In this document: piece by piece, positions 23,581 to 32,700 of the stretch
Position numbering within the stretch: the stretch's first letter is position 1
Layout of the letters: every line of letters begins with the position of its first letter
NCBI GenBank assembly: GCA_026419785.1
Contig: JAODTK010000367.1
Span: forward strand, 310,001-374,000
DNA: 64,000 bases
Direction of reading: 5' to 3'
DNA from: Sclerodactyla briareus
Lineage: Eukaryota > Echinodermata > Holothuroidea > Dendrochirotida > Sclerodactylidae
The notes under the pieces: generated by a model
The model's input: only the letters and a program-made list of their open reading frames with translations
Told to the model about the DNA's origin: nothing
Database searches by the model: none
Position numbers and translations under genes: made by a program

Positions 23581-26529
23581 CGAACCTTCAAAATTTAGTA
23601 AAGGGAAATAAAATACGCCTCTTGTTACGCAGTGTAAGTTTCTGAACAAGCCCCCAGCTCTGAGTGTTAAGACACGAAACGGGCCCGTCGATTTTTATAG
23701 GAGTTTTGTAACGATTGGTCCCTGGCTTTTAAATGAGTGAGTAAGTATACAACGGACAGACGATGATGCTAATCGCTTGAATACTTAGTGACACATACAT
23801 GTACAACTATCCAATAATTTCTGGAAGTTGTCGGTTGGAGAGTGGAGGCGTTTGGTCGGGTTGGGTCATGCTATTTGTCTCACGACGCACAAACACCTAC
23901 GCTTGAATCCGGCTGGGGTTGCATTTACACATTTTCGCCCATTTAGAAGAATTAGTGATTCTGTCGAGTAAGGCCTATGACTGCTCACACGGGAACCATA
24001 TCGTCTGAGTAAAACTCGTATAAGTCTAAGCGGCGCTATAATTATCAGGTGACGCCTGCCCTCAACATGGCGACATTTTCAAGGCATCAAAGGTAAAATT
24101 TTTGGCGATTTTGTCATGTTGTTAACTATGTGCAAAGTAATCTTAAATATTCCAATACAGAATGTTGGTTGACTCTAGACAGCTTTCGACACACCTTCCC
24201 AAAACACTGGCTATCAGATTAGCATGTAAACCAATGTTTTATAGCATCAATTAAACGTCCTCATAGCATGATTACCGTTATAATATACCGTATGCCTCGT
24301 AGGCAGTGTCTTTTTAAACACGGTCCTCATTCAATTGGTCAATATTGACAGCACAACACTTTCTATTGTTCATACACTCCCTTTCTTTCCCACCTCCCTC
24401 TTAAATCTCATGTTCCTTGACATGTGCCTGCTGTTTAACTTACACGGTCATAGGCCTAATACCTGACTTCAGGCTGTAATTGGGGAGGATACTTATAGTG
24501 CATGCACCAATAATAATGCCTGTTTTACTGTTGCTATTTTTATTTTACTATGTCTATATCAGGTGTTGTCAATTAAAATTTAGGACGCACAAGAAGTAAA
24601 ATAATACATTTACTTCACAGGCATATACTTGCGTAATGACATATTCAATGTTCACAAATAGCCTGCAACTCCCTCTCATAGTCATTTTCGAGCCTCACGT
24701 AAATTTCTCAATACTATAAGTACCGTGAAAGAGAAGTAATAGAGTCCGATCTGTACTATTCTCCCTCTCCCCCTTTCACTCGCTAAGATCTCGCCAAGGA
24801 AATTGGCCTATCGCAAACCAAAATGTACTGTGATTGTTACAGGTGGTACTGTAGTAAAAATACCCCTTTAATAGAATCCCCCCCCCCCCCCATGGAAATG
24901 TATAACTTCTGCAGATTATACAGTAAAATGCAGTTTAGGCCTAACACAACGACATTTACAACAGGCAGTGAAAACATTTTGTTTTGTATAGATGGGCTGC
25001 AATTTTTGTTGTCGTGAATAATTGCATATCAAATATGAATATGTCGTCTCAGTGGATCATTACTGCGACAACCAATACCGACTGAAAGGTTTCTTGTCTC
25101 CTACAACCAAAAACACCCAATTAAGTAGCCTAAATATTTTATCACAAGAACTCTCATTTCGATTGATCTTACCATTTTCAATGCTATCTGGGCAATTCGT
25201 GGGGACAGTAAACAGTAATAGGGATGGAACAAGATCGCAACAATCGTAGTGATTCCTTGCCGTATTTTTGCAACAGAAAATAGTACCCCCCCTCTCCGGC
25301 CCACGGCAACAGGTGCGACATGCAGGATATAACGCTAGTTGAGGGCATTAGCATCTATTAGCCCCCACTATAACGACTGCCCAAAGTTTAACATACTACT
25401 AAAAATCATTATAAAATATATCTATTTTATATATCATTGTGATTTGAATTAGGTGGTAGGTCATAATGATCCACTAGATGTCGAAATGAAAAATACTTGT
25501 GCTGAAATACTGTTTGGAGTCAGTGTAAGAGGGAGACTAGAGTCAAACATCATTGACTTTGGTGCGACCGTCAAGCCGATGGTGTATTTTGGAGATAAAC
25601 TAAAAAGTGTGATATCAATAGAAGACTAATCATGTAATACTTCCTTTATTACTTGTTGGTTTAGTCATAATGGATTATGCCCACATGATCCTTATTGCTT
25701 TGATGTCATTCATCTGAGGTCACCGGTCAAAGTTCACAGCGTCCTCACGTTCAGAATTACTAAAACCTGGTCGGACCAAATGTACCTATATTCAGTATAC
25801 CCATCAGGATCGAAAGAGACAAAACCCAAGCATTTTTAGTCGATATATCTGACGAAGTTTAAAACCTTGCATAATTCTTCTAATTAAGCTACCTAATTAT
25901 CATCCTATCAATCCTTTCTCCACCATCGCAAATTGCTAGGGATGATATGCCTAGTTTGTCATCTCCAAGTTTTATTATGAAATTCAAAAGTGGATCATCG
26001 CGTTAATTCACCTAAGCCTAAAGGGGAAATTCGTCGAAAACCCCCTATTAATAATGGTCGGCGCTGACTTTGGTTTGTTCAAGTTGTAAATTTTAATACT
26101 CCAACTACAGCGTATTGCACAGAGACAATGCACTAATATAAAGAGTGGTATTTACCCCCTTGACCTAAATTGCGAGTTTTAGCTATGTGTGACTCTCGTG
26201 CTTAACTATTTTACCACATTACTCGAAAAATATAGTTCGCAGGCCTTACCCACGCGAGTAATGGAAGAGTCCGATATAATCAACGACATACTGCGGAGAT
26301 GCTAAATGACTTGTGTATAGGAGGCAGATATCCGCATTTATTAATCGGAGCAATGACTCGAATTACGCCTTCATACGCCGTACGTGCTTAGGCTAGACGA
26401 CATAGTCCCTTCAACCATCTTCCTAAATCCACCATCAAAATATGACAGGTAAAAAAATCACCCCAATTACTGATATTCTTCCCCCTAATTACCTATTCAC
26501 AGGCTGAATCTGATTAGTTCCTGCCCCTT
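23581..26529. other. Unique centre of the foldback element
   Basis: About 2.9 kb between the arms. Open frames are short (under 80 codons) and unrecognised. A weak B-box-like word GCTTGAATCC near 23,902 is not enough for a SINE call. A 14-C run sits at 24,878-24,891, and TAGGCCTA at 24,451 and 24,936. If the arms transposed as a unit, this DNA is cargo or the eroded remains of an internal gene. Confidence 0.6.
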
Positions 26530-27526
26530 GCAACTTGTTGGTCATCATATGGTCTCATGAATACTGCCAAACCCCACACGACAAATGGAGAATCCGTTCA
26601 GACTGCTAACACTAATTTACGATATACCGCACGTTGGCGTTGTATAGTGGCGATAGTAAAACCGTATCGATATCACGTCCTATTTGGCAAGCTTACTTCG
26701 TAAGAAGACATGTCCCTTCAAGTTCGCAGAATTGTTTATCTGACAACTTTACATTGAATTTACTACCCGGGTTTATTTGAATTTCGGAATGAAGACGTGT
26801 TATTGATTTTTCGGACTGACAATGGAATGCTGTTTTGGACGGAATACTTGTCGGACTAAACCCGTTATTTATTTTGCGGACTGACGACGTTCAGTGTTTT
26901 CGGACTGAAGACTTGTCGGACTGGAATCGTGTCGGACCTGAAAACGTTTATATTTCCGAACTGACGACATGTGTTCTACTTGCAGCCTAAAGACTTGTCC
27001 TATACCGAAGTGTGTCGGACGGAAATCCGGCCAATGCTATTTTTCGAACTGACGACGTGGTTTCTACTTTCGGACTGAAAACTTATCGGACGAAAACATG
27101 ATTTTCTGTAATTTTCGGAATGACGAGGTCTCGGACTGCAAACTTATCGCACTGAAGAAATGTCGGACTAAGATAATCATCAGTTTGCATGTGTTTCCCC
27201 AGGCTGCGTATCATGTCAATCTGATTTCTCTCTCTCGGGCTTATATAGATACTTCTGTAAAATTTGATATTGGATTGTCCGGAGTCTAATTCCAGCCCAG
27301 GGTTCCATAGAAAAGGTTTTCTTACAAAGTGCGGCAGTTTTATTACAAAAAGTGCCAGCTTTTTTATACAAATTGGACAGAAATTTTTAAAACGGGCTAG
27401 CTTTTTATTACCAAAACGAGGCTAATTTATTAACAAACGGGCCAGCTTATTACAAACACGGGCAGTTTTTAGTACAAACGGGCGCTATTACAATTGCCGC
27501 GTTTATTACAAAACGGGTCAGTACAC
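26530..27526 (-). repeat. Right inverted-repeat arm of the foldback element
   Basis: This is the mirror image of the left arm. Its inner part has CTAATTTACGATATA (about 26,614) and CCGTATCGATATCACGTCC (about 26,662). The middle array, about 26,790-27,180, is full of TTTCGGACTGA and CTTGTCGGACTG words. The outer array, about 27,310-27,515, has TTATTACAAAACGGG-type units. The middle array is longer than in the left arm and accounts for most of the length difference. Confidence 0.85.
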
Positions 27527-28007
27527 ACGGAGCTTCGTTCTCACTTAGCTGCCTATTGGCGGTTATTAAGATAGTCCGACAGTGTTTGAGGGATAGCACT
27601 CTGCAACCCCGCTACCTTAGTGTTGTGTCGTTCTTCGACCAAGTTGCCAAGACCAGTGACTCTTGTTAGTAGTCGATTCAACAAGCAGTGAACCGACTAC
27701 CCTGTTGTGTGCTTCGGTTCCGGGCAGCAAAGAACTTGAGCTCCATTTCATTGGTGTATGTTAGTCTAATTCTGTTCTAATTCTTGTCATGGGTTGGGTC
27801 GTTACTCAGTTTCCGACAATAAGTATATGCGGTATATGTAAAACAGCATATTCAAAACATCAGTACCCTGCTATTAGCTTGCGTCGCGATAGCATTCATT
27901 TGGTTTAGGGGGAACAGTTCATCACGTTGTGCTTGTTAGTCTACGTTGCTTTCATGGAGTGGTTTGTTCTCCATGTCTTCCGACATTTGGTATGTGGTAT
28001 TAAGAGG

Positions 28008-28167
28008 ATAAATACGAGGTGCCGAGGTCGTTTGTTGCATTAAGACCGATGATGACGTATCAGTGGAGGCTCTTTAAACCCCGAGCTGTAAGGCGAGGGG
28101 TTGCCTCTACGATGACGATCTTCAGAGGTCTTAAAGCAACAAAAGACAGAGCACCCTCGTTTTTATT
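28008..28167. repeat. 160 bp near-palindrome (MITE-like hairpin)
   Basis: The left half (28,008-28,083) and the reverse complement of the right half (28,092-28,167) pair in order: ATAAATACGAGG with ATAAAAACGAGGG, TTTGTTGCATTAAGACC with TTTGTTGCTTTAAGACC, GTGGAGGC with GTAGAGGC, and AACCCC with AACCCC. The apex is about 8 bases (CTGTAAGG). No coding frame is present. A miniature inverted-repeat element or a cruciform-forming repeat is likely. No target duplication was identified. Confidence 0.8.
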
Positions 28168-28169
28168 CG

Positions 28170-29000
28170 CCTTCAAAAATACAACTCGAAGTAGTTGACG
28201 TTCGATTTTTTGGATTTAAAAACATTCTCCTAAATCGGGTCAGTGACATCATAAGGGCGAATCCTCCGATAATAGTTCGAACAACGCAAACGATATAGTT
28301 CGAATCAGAGGCTGGAGTGTATAGGTATTTTACACAACATACAGCGTAACCATGTATGCAGTTTCTGCACTGTATGATTGAAGAGGCTGAACCTTGTACT
28401 CAACTCAAAGTCCCAAGAGAAATAGAAATTTGAAACCGACGTGCGGCAAGATTGAAATCTAGAAAACACTTATCACTATCGAATCGCAGCTCGCAGATAG
28501 ACAACTATAGGTAGATAACCCAGAATAACAGGTAAACTTCTGCTGGTTGGAAAGTAATGTATTTTCCATTGTTTTTAAGTTTACTCATTTCGAAAAACCG
28601 AGAAGCGGTGTAGCCTAACGTTTTGTAAAGTTAATAGCCCACTGATACCTACGCGAAACGTGTGACCCGGGCAACATTCACCGCTATTTCGAAGACTTCT
28701 TGATAAAGTTTAGGAGATATTGCATATTGCCACGACCTATTGTTCCATTATCCAGCAATAACTAATTTTGAAACCATGGCCAAGGGCGACGATTTTTTTG
28801 GCGATTGGGGGGGGGGCGGCCAGATGAATACTATCTAGCGGAGCGGCACCACGGGTTGGCGCGAGAAGAGTAAGAAAAAAAAAAGGGGGAAAAAAAATTT
28901 CAACGTTTGACCAGACACCCAGATTGCAGGAACGGCACTCCCGTTGCCATATGGGACAGTGAGCAGCATTCCAAAAATTGAATGTTATTTCAGGAAAGGT
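28170..29000. other. No recognised gene
   Basis: Nothing recognisable. A 10-G run lies at 28,807-28,816 and a purine-rich run (A/G) at about 28,871-28,900. Confidence 0.45.
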
Positions 29001-29189
29001 CTCCAAAACTTATCGCCTAGGGATCAATTTCAAGGGGTTGGTTGGGTGTTGTGACATTTTGAAATACCAGGCAGTGAGGACAGTGAGGTCATGGAAAGTG
29101 AAAGGAGCAATGGGAAATGAGCAAATGGCAAAACAGTACGTTGTCGCGCGAAGCGCGAGATTTTGCAGAATCCAATTTGACCACGCCAT

Positions 29190-29395
29190 TGCACTGAAAC
29201 CCTCTTTGACCTTTCACTTGGATAGCCTGCGTTTTTTCTCAAAGTTCCTGTACGGGCCCACTTTTACCTATTTTGCGGACCACAAGGCGCTGGGAGGGAC
29301 CCTTTCCAATAAGGGATAGACATGGCCAAATGAGTATAACACAGAAGTAAAGCCGCAACTGTGCCGAAGCGCTCACGATTTTTTTTTTTTTTTGG
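29190..29395 (+). pseudogene. Gypsy-type RNase H remnant
   Basis: Within the frame at 28,978-29,319, residues near 29,219-29,290 read SLRFFSKFLYGPTFTYFADH, followed by KAL. This matches without gaps the Gypsy RNase H motif L-[KR]-x-F-xx-[YF]-LYG-xx-F-xxxx-DHK-x-L. After a frameshift another frame continues WPNEYNTEVKPQLCRSAHDF (about 29,322-29,381), resembling the W..LQEYDFEVKY...NxxADALSR stretch that follows in Gypsy Pol. No RT, protease or integrase was found next to it, and no LTR pair is evident. The remnant is short, so chance cannot be wholly excluded, but two consecutive motifs in the right order argue for homology. Confidence 0.55.
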
Positions 29396-29583
29396 AAATC
29401 CATCGTAAAGTCCAGGCAATCTTTGGATTATAAATTTATTCCTCACATGAATCTTGAATCATGTCTTTGCACGATGTTGTTGCGTTCCCTGGCCGAATAT
29501 TCGATGGCTATTTTATTGGCTTTAGTATGTCACCGCGCAATGACACCCAACTTCCAACAAGTGGTCCCCCATAAATTGATTGC
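29360..29583 (+). repeat. Direct repeat, copy 1
   Basis: This aligns with 30,310-30,545. Shared words in order: a T-run, AAATCCATCG.AAA.TCCAG, TTGAATCAT, GCGTTCCCTGGCCG, TTCGA, AGTA.GT...GCGCA..CCC, AGTGGTC and CCCAT.AA. The pair lies about 950 bp apart in the same orientation. They could be two insertions of one dispersed repeat or eroded long terminal repeats; the Gypsy RNase H remnant just upstream makes the second idea possible but not supported. Confidence 0.6.
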
Positions 29584-29599
29584 TTAATACTCAAATTCA

Positions 29600-30305
29600 A
29601 ATTTGGCAAATCGCATGGCGTCCACCATACTTTTTCAGATACGGGGGGGGGGGGGGAAGAATGGGCACAGACCTTTTTCGGGCCCCTCGAGACACACCTA
29701 TGGGGCTGTCACCAAGGTTGCGCCGAGCGTCAATTTTTTTTTTGCGCAAGCCCCCATATGGCAAGGACTGACCTTTCCCGGCGTTTCAGGCTGCATGCAC
29801 CAAGCTGAGCTGCAAACTGAGCCTTTTGTGATCACAAATATCTGCTAACCGGTTGGAATTTTTTTTAACATTTTGTCGACCTCGGTCTTTCGTTGCCCCG
29901 ACCTCCAACTTTTTGGCTAGAATATCCAACCATTTGTTCTGGCCCTAGAGGGAAACAGGAATCTCTCCCAAAAATTTCGGGACATTTAGCTAGCTTTAGC
30001 TCTACGTCCCAACCATGATATGACGTCATGTTCCCCAAAGAGCAGGGAAACTCTCCGGTAGTTCCAATCACGCGTGGTCGAAGAGAGGGACGGGCCGGAG
30101 GCTAAATGGTTAGTAATCCACAGAGGTTGATTGTATTTTTTCAAGGTTTTTATGAGAATGTTGTTTTATGATTCCACCTCACAATTATGGTATAATTAGG
30201 GGGCCAATGAGCGAAATTTTCCTAAGTTTACGGGAGATACCGCAATGCACGTGACAAATCCACCACTATTAACGCGCGAACACAACTCTGTTCCCCTTTT
30301 TCGTG
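29600..30305. other. No recognised gene (between the direct repeats)
   Basis: Contains a 14-G run at 29,643-29,656 and short unrecognised frames. There is no protease, RT or integrase motif, which speaks against an LTR element bounded by the two repeats. Confidence 0.45.
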
Positions 30306-30309
30306 TATT

Positions 30310-30545
30310 CGAGGCTAATTTGTCCCTTTTTTTTGTCACCTTGCGGCAGATTCCATCGCGAAATTCCAGCAATTTTGAGGCTTAGCCTTTCCTCCACTTT
30401 AATTTTGAATCATTCCTTTTTTGACAACGCATTTTTTCGTGGCGTTCCCTGGCCGCATTTTCGAGTGCCCCACCGTGTGACTGTGCCCCCATAGTGATAG
30501 TAAGTGCACTGCGCACCCAGTGGTCGCACCCATGAATAAATTTAA
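30310..30545 (+). repeat. Direct repeat, copy 2
   Basis: This is the second copy of the 29,360-29,583 repeat. It carries the same GCGTTCCCTGGCCGCATTTTCGA core and ends CAGTGGTCGCACCCATGAATAAATTTAA. It is slightly better preserved at its start (ATTCCATCGCGAAATTCCAGCAATTTTGAGG). Confidence 0.6.
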
Positions 30546-31595
30546 AAAAAAAATCACAGACCCTGCCAACTTATGCAAACAATATGGATTGAAGGAGAAC
30601 CTTCTTCATTGATAATTAGAAACAACCCGGAGTGAATTTCAGCATTTTTTGTTTGTTAGACCATGCCACGGCACATCATATGTCTGAACACTATCGTAAT
30701 AGAGCCTGCGCGCAAAAAGAAATCGATAGGAAGCAGCAGAATACGCTCAACTTGATAATTTAGGTAATTATGCTTTTTCAAACACTGTTGCTAATGGGTA
30801 TGTCGGATACAGTGTCAGCGAAATAGGTGTCGAGCTCAATATTGGGGGGGGGGGGGGATGCATGCGCCCCCCACCAAAATATTGGGGCGGGCTACGCCGC
30901 ATTGTGCGTGTTGTTCTCGTACTGTAGACTGTAGAGTATCATTGGAATTTTGCGTGAGTGACGTCACAATGTATTACCATCGCAACCACCCAAACAAAGG
31001 TTTGGTAATGTTTTTCAGTTAACTTCGGGTGCTGGCTGGTACTGTAAGGTACTGTTTACTATGGCGCACCATCTAAACATCAGATTCCATATGACCATAA
31101 ATTCTCCCTAGTCACAGAATATGCAAAGCACCCTCGATTTGAATCGGTACTGGTCTCGATTCAACCCTTTGGCCAATCAGATTGTAGGAAAACCATTAAA
31201 GGTCTTTATGAATGTGTTGTATATCTAAAGGGGTCGTCGCCAATGTTGAGTTTAGCTGGGTGCCTCATCGTGTGTCTGCTCATTATATACACGAATTCTC
31301 ACATCTGAGTGCACGTGTTCTTTGTGATGTTAAGTTGAGTAGCCTCTCCGAGACTAGTATTTGTTTCATTGTTGTTCAGTGCTGGGGATATTGGCCACAT
31401 TCCCAAACCAGAGAAAAGGAGGCTGTGGCGGTTGAGAACAGGGGAGGACACGACTATATATATAGATGAGATTCGAACCTATTCAAAGCCCCAAGAGGGT
31501 TACCATACCTGATACTGCCGTTTCCGTCAGCTGCGAATCCTTCCCCATATACACGGAATATAGGACAATGCCTCTTTGGCACTGGTACCTTGATG
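30546..31595. other. No recognised gene
   Basis: A 14-G run lies at 30,844-30,857, followed by GCGCCCCCC. The plus-strand frame at 31,212-31,469 has no recognised motif. Confidence 0.45.
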
Positions 31596-31599
31596 CGAG

Positions 31600-31775
31600 G
31601 GTGGAGGACAGGGGTGTTCACTCGCAACTTGCAAATTGCTTACACCTCGTTTGCCCCTATTCCAATCCCTTGTGTTGAGCGCCCAGCATGGAAGCGACAG
31701 GTGCAATTTTTAAGTTTAAGTTAAGTTTAAGTTTTTAATTTTAAGTCCGACGCTCATCCCGTTGTGCCATCAACT
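31600..31775 (-). mobile_element. tRNA-derived SINE, family shared with 45.5 kb
   Basis: The plus strand reads CTTGTGTTGAGCGCCCAGCATGGAAGCGACAGGTGCAATTTTTAAG (about 31,670-31,715), which matches CTTGTGCTGAGCGTTCAGCGAGATGACAATGGACCATTTTCAAG at 45,476. TCCGACGCTCATCCCGTTGTGCCA follows at 31,746, the usual reverse complement of an A-box head. Between them, where the B box should lie, sits a small AAGTTTAAGTTAAG repeat (about 31,711-31,745), so the internal promoter is destroyed. The flank upstream (GTTTGCCCCTATTCCAATCC) also matches the other copy. Confidence 0.6.
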
Positions 31776-31863
31776 GCTTATAGACACTCTTAGAATGAAT
31801 ACCTCGGGTCCCCCTAATCGTGCATTGATCAGAACCAGCTAGAAATTGCTTGCGTAGGCCTCG

Positions 31864-32213
31864 TTGGACACATGGGCGACCTGTGTTGCCATGAAGCAGG
31901 GATTATTTGTGTGCAGGATTGCGTCAGTCTCAATGCCGCTAATTCCTGTCAGTGACTTAGCCCAGGTGAGGCATTTGATGAGTAGGCTTTCAGATAGTCC
32001 ACAGTGTCAAATAGTAGGAAGGTGGGACGGTCTTTCTCCTGTAGATCGGTGAACCAATCTTGCACATCTGCTGTACTGCGCCGCTGGTTCACGTTGAGTT
32101 TAGCCCTGAGGTCATTGTTAATGTTAACTCTCTCAGGAATCTGCTTTGTAACAAGTCCCATCTCCGATTTGGTGGGGTTGATTAGCTTGCCTTGGATCAA
32201 ACACTCTGCGTAA
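31864..32213 (-). pseudogene. Penelope-like reverse transcriptase, middle part (minus strand)
   Basis: The minus frame reads GKLINPTKSEMGLVTKQI (from about 32,198), then RAKLNVNQRRSTADVQDWFT, then a FLLFDTVDYL block. After a deletion and frameshift it continues ESLLIKCLTWAKSLTGIS and ETDAIL (about 31,990-31,915). This order matches the uncharacterised RT family often annotated in cnidarians and echinoderms with INPAKSEIG, LNQW..T..V..WF, FLVFDIVDFYPSI and LL.KAL.WA. The FYPSI part of the motif-A region is missing. The plus-strand piece at 32,288-32,490 supplies the preceding segment in opposite orientation. I place it among Penelope-like elements with moderate confidence; no GIY-YIG endonuclease was seen. 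Confidence 0.7.
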
Positions 32214-32287
32214 CTCATCATACCCGCCGACAAAACCAGAAACACATACGTGATGAACTGTGATGATGAACATGAGATGCTTACGAG

Positions 32288-32490
32288 AACCTACTCAATG
32301 AAGATATAACGGGACATTACAAGTTAGCAGATCCAGACGTAGCCGACAGCATCGACAATGAGTTCTGGGTATAGCGGACACTTTGGGAGTATCGGACCGG
32401 ATCGATAGAACGGCGGAGCAGCCCGCCTTCCTTACTATAAAAGATGATAAGGAAAACTTTTCGCAAAACATAGAGGCAAGGCTAATCAAC
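32288..32490 (+). pseudogene. Penelope-like reverse transcriptase, upstream part (plus strand)
   Basis: The plus frame reads NLLNEDITGHYKLADPDVAD (32,288-32,347) and runs into a stop at about 32,372. A shifted frame continues SDRIDRTAEQPAFLTIKDDK, then ENFSQNIEARLIN (to about 32,490). The same family shows Y.KLL.DNIT..YKKA, followed by PAF.TLKDHK.NF...RLINP. The next residues of the protein, LINPTKSEMG, are found on the other strand at about 32,195. Both junctions share the word GGCAAG.CTAATCAAC. The element was therefore broken by an inversion or is two partial copies back to back. It is not functional. Confidence 0.7.
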
Positions 32491-32638
32491 TCGCTTTACG
32501 TGCAAGCGCCCCACCAATCGAGCTATGAAGCCAACTGGTGGTTCCGACCTGAGGAACACGATACCTTTCACCGTGGGATCGGCATATTATACTTGAACAA
32601 TGCTAGTTCCACTGTTGATGAACTACCCCCCTCCAGAG

Positions 32639-32700
32639 ATCAAATTTGATATTTTGATCTTTGATTTCGATCTTTGATCTGTGATTCTGATATTTATCAA
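32639..32700. repeat. Short TTTGATCT-type tandem repeat
   Basis: Six or so variants of TTTGAT(C/T)T run from 32,639 to 32,695 (ATCAAATTTGATATTTTGATCTTTGATTTCGATCTTTGATCTG). Simple degenerate repeat. Confidence 0.75.

Larger units (their letters stand above)
22672..27526. mobile_element. Foldback-type transposon with ~0.9-1 kb compound inverted repeats
   Basis: The element starts GTGTACTGACCCGTTTT (22,672) and ends with its reverse complement around AAAACGGGTCAGTACAC (27,526). Both arms show the same modules in mirror order. (1) An outer array of a ~20-21 bp unit close to CCCGTTTTGTAATAARCTGG. (2) A linker containing ATCC-RATATCA and GCAGCCTGGG / TAGCCTGGG. (3) A middle array of CAGTCCGAAAA-type words. 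(4) An inner, non-repetitive part with GATATCGATACGGTTT, ATCGCCACTATACAA and TATCGTAAATT. Similarity ends around ATGAGACMATATG..ACAAGTT. The centre (about 2.9 kb) shows no transposase or other recognisable gene. The architecture is that known for Drosophila FB and sea urchin TU elements; sequence membership of TU is not claimed. No perfect target duplication is visible at the ends. Confidence 0.85.

Noticed and set aside
23840..23930. SINE inside the foldback centre
   Set aside because: Only a weak B-box-like GCTTGAATCC is present and no A box was found.
32490..32530. tRNA-like A box TAGCTCGATTGGTGGGGCGC on the minus strand
   Set aside because: The expected B box position is occupied by Penelope-like coding sequence; no tRNA fold is completed.
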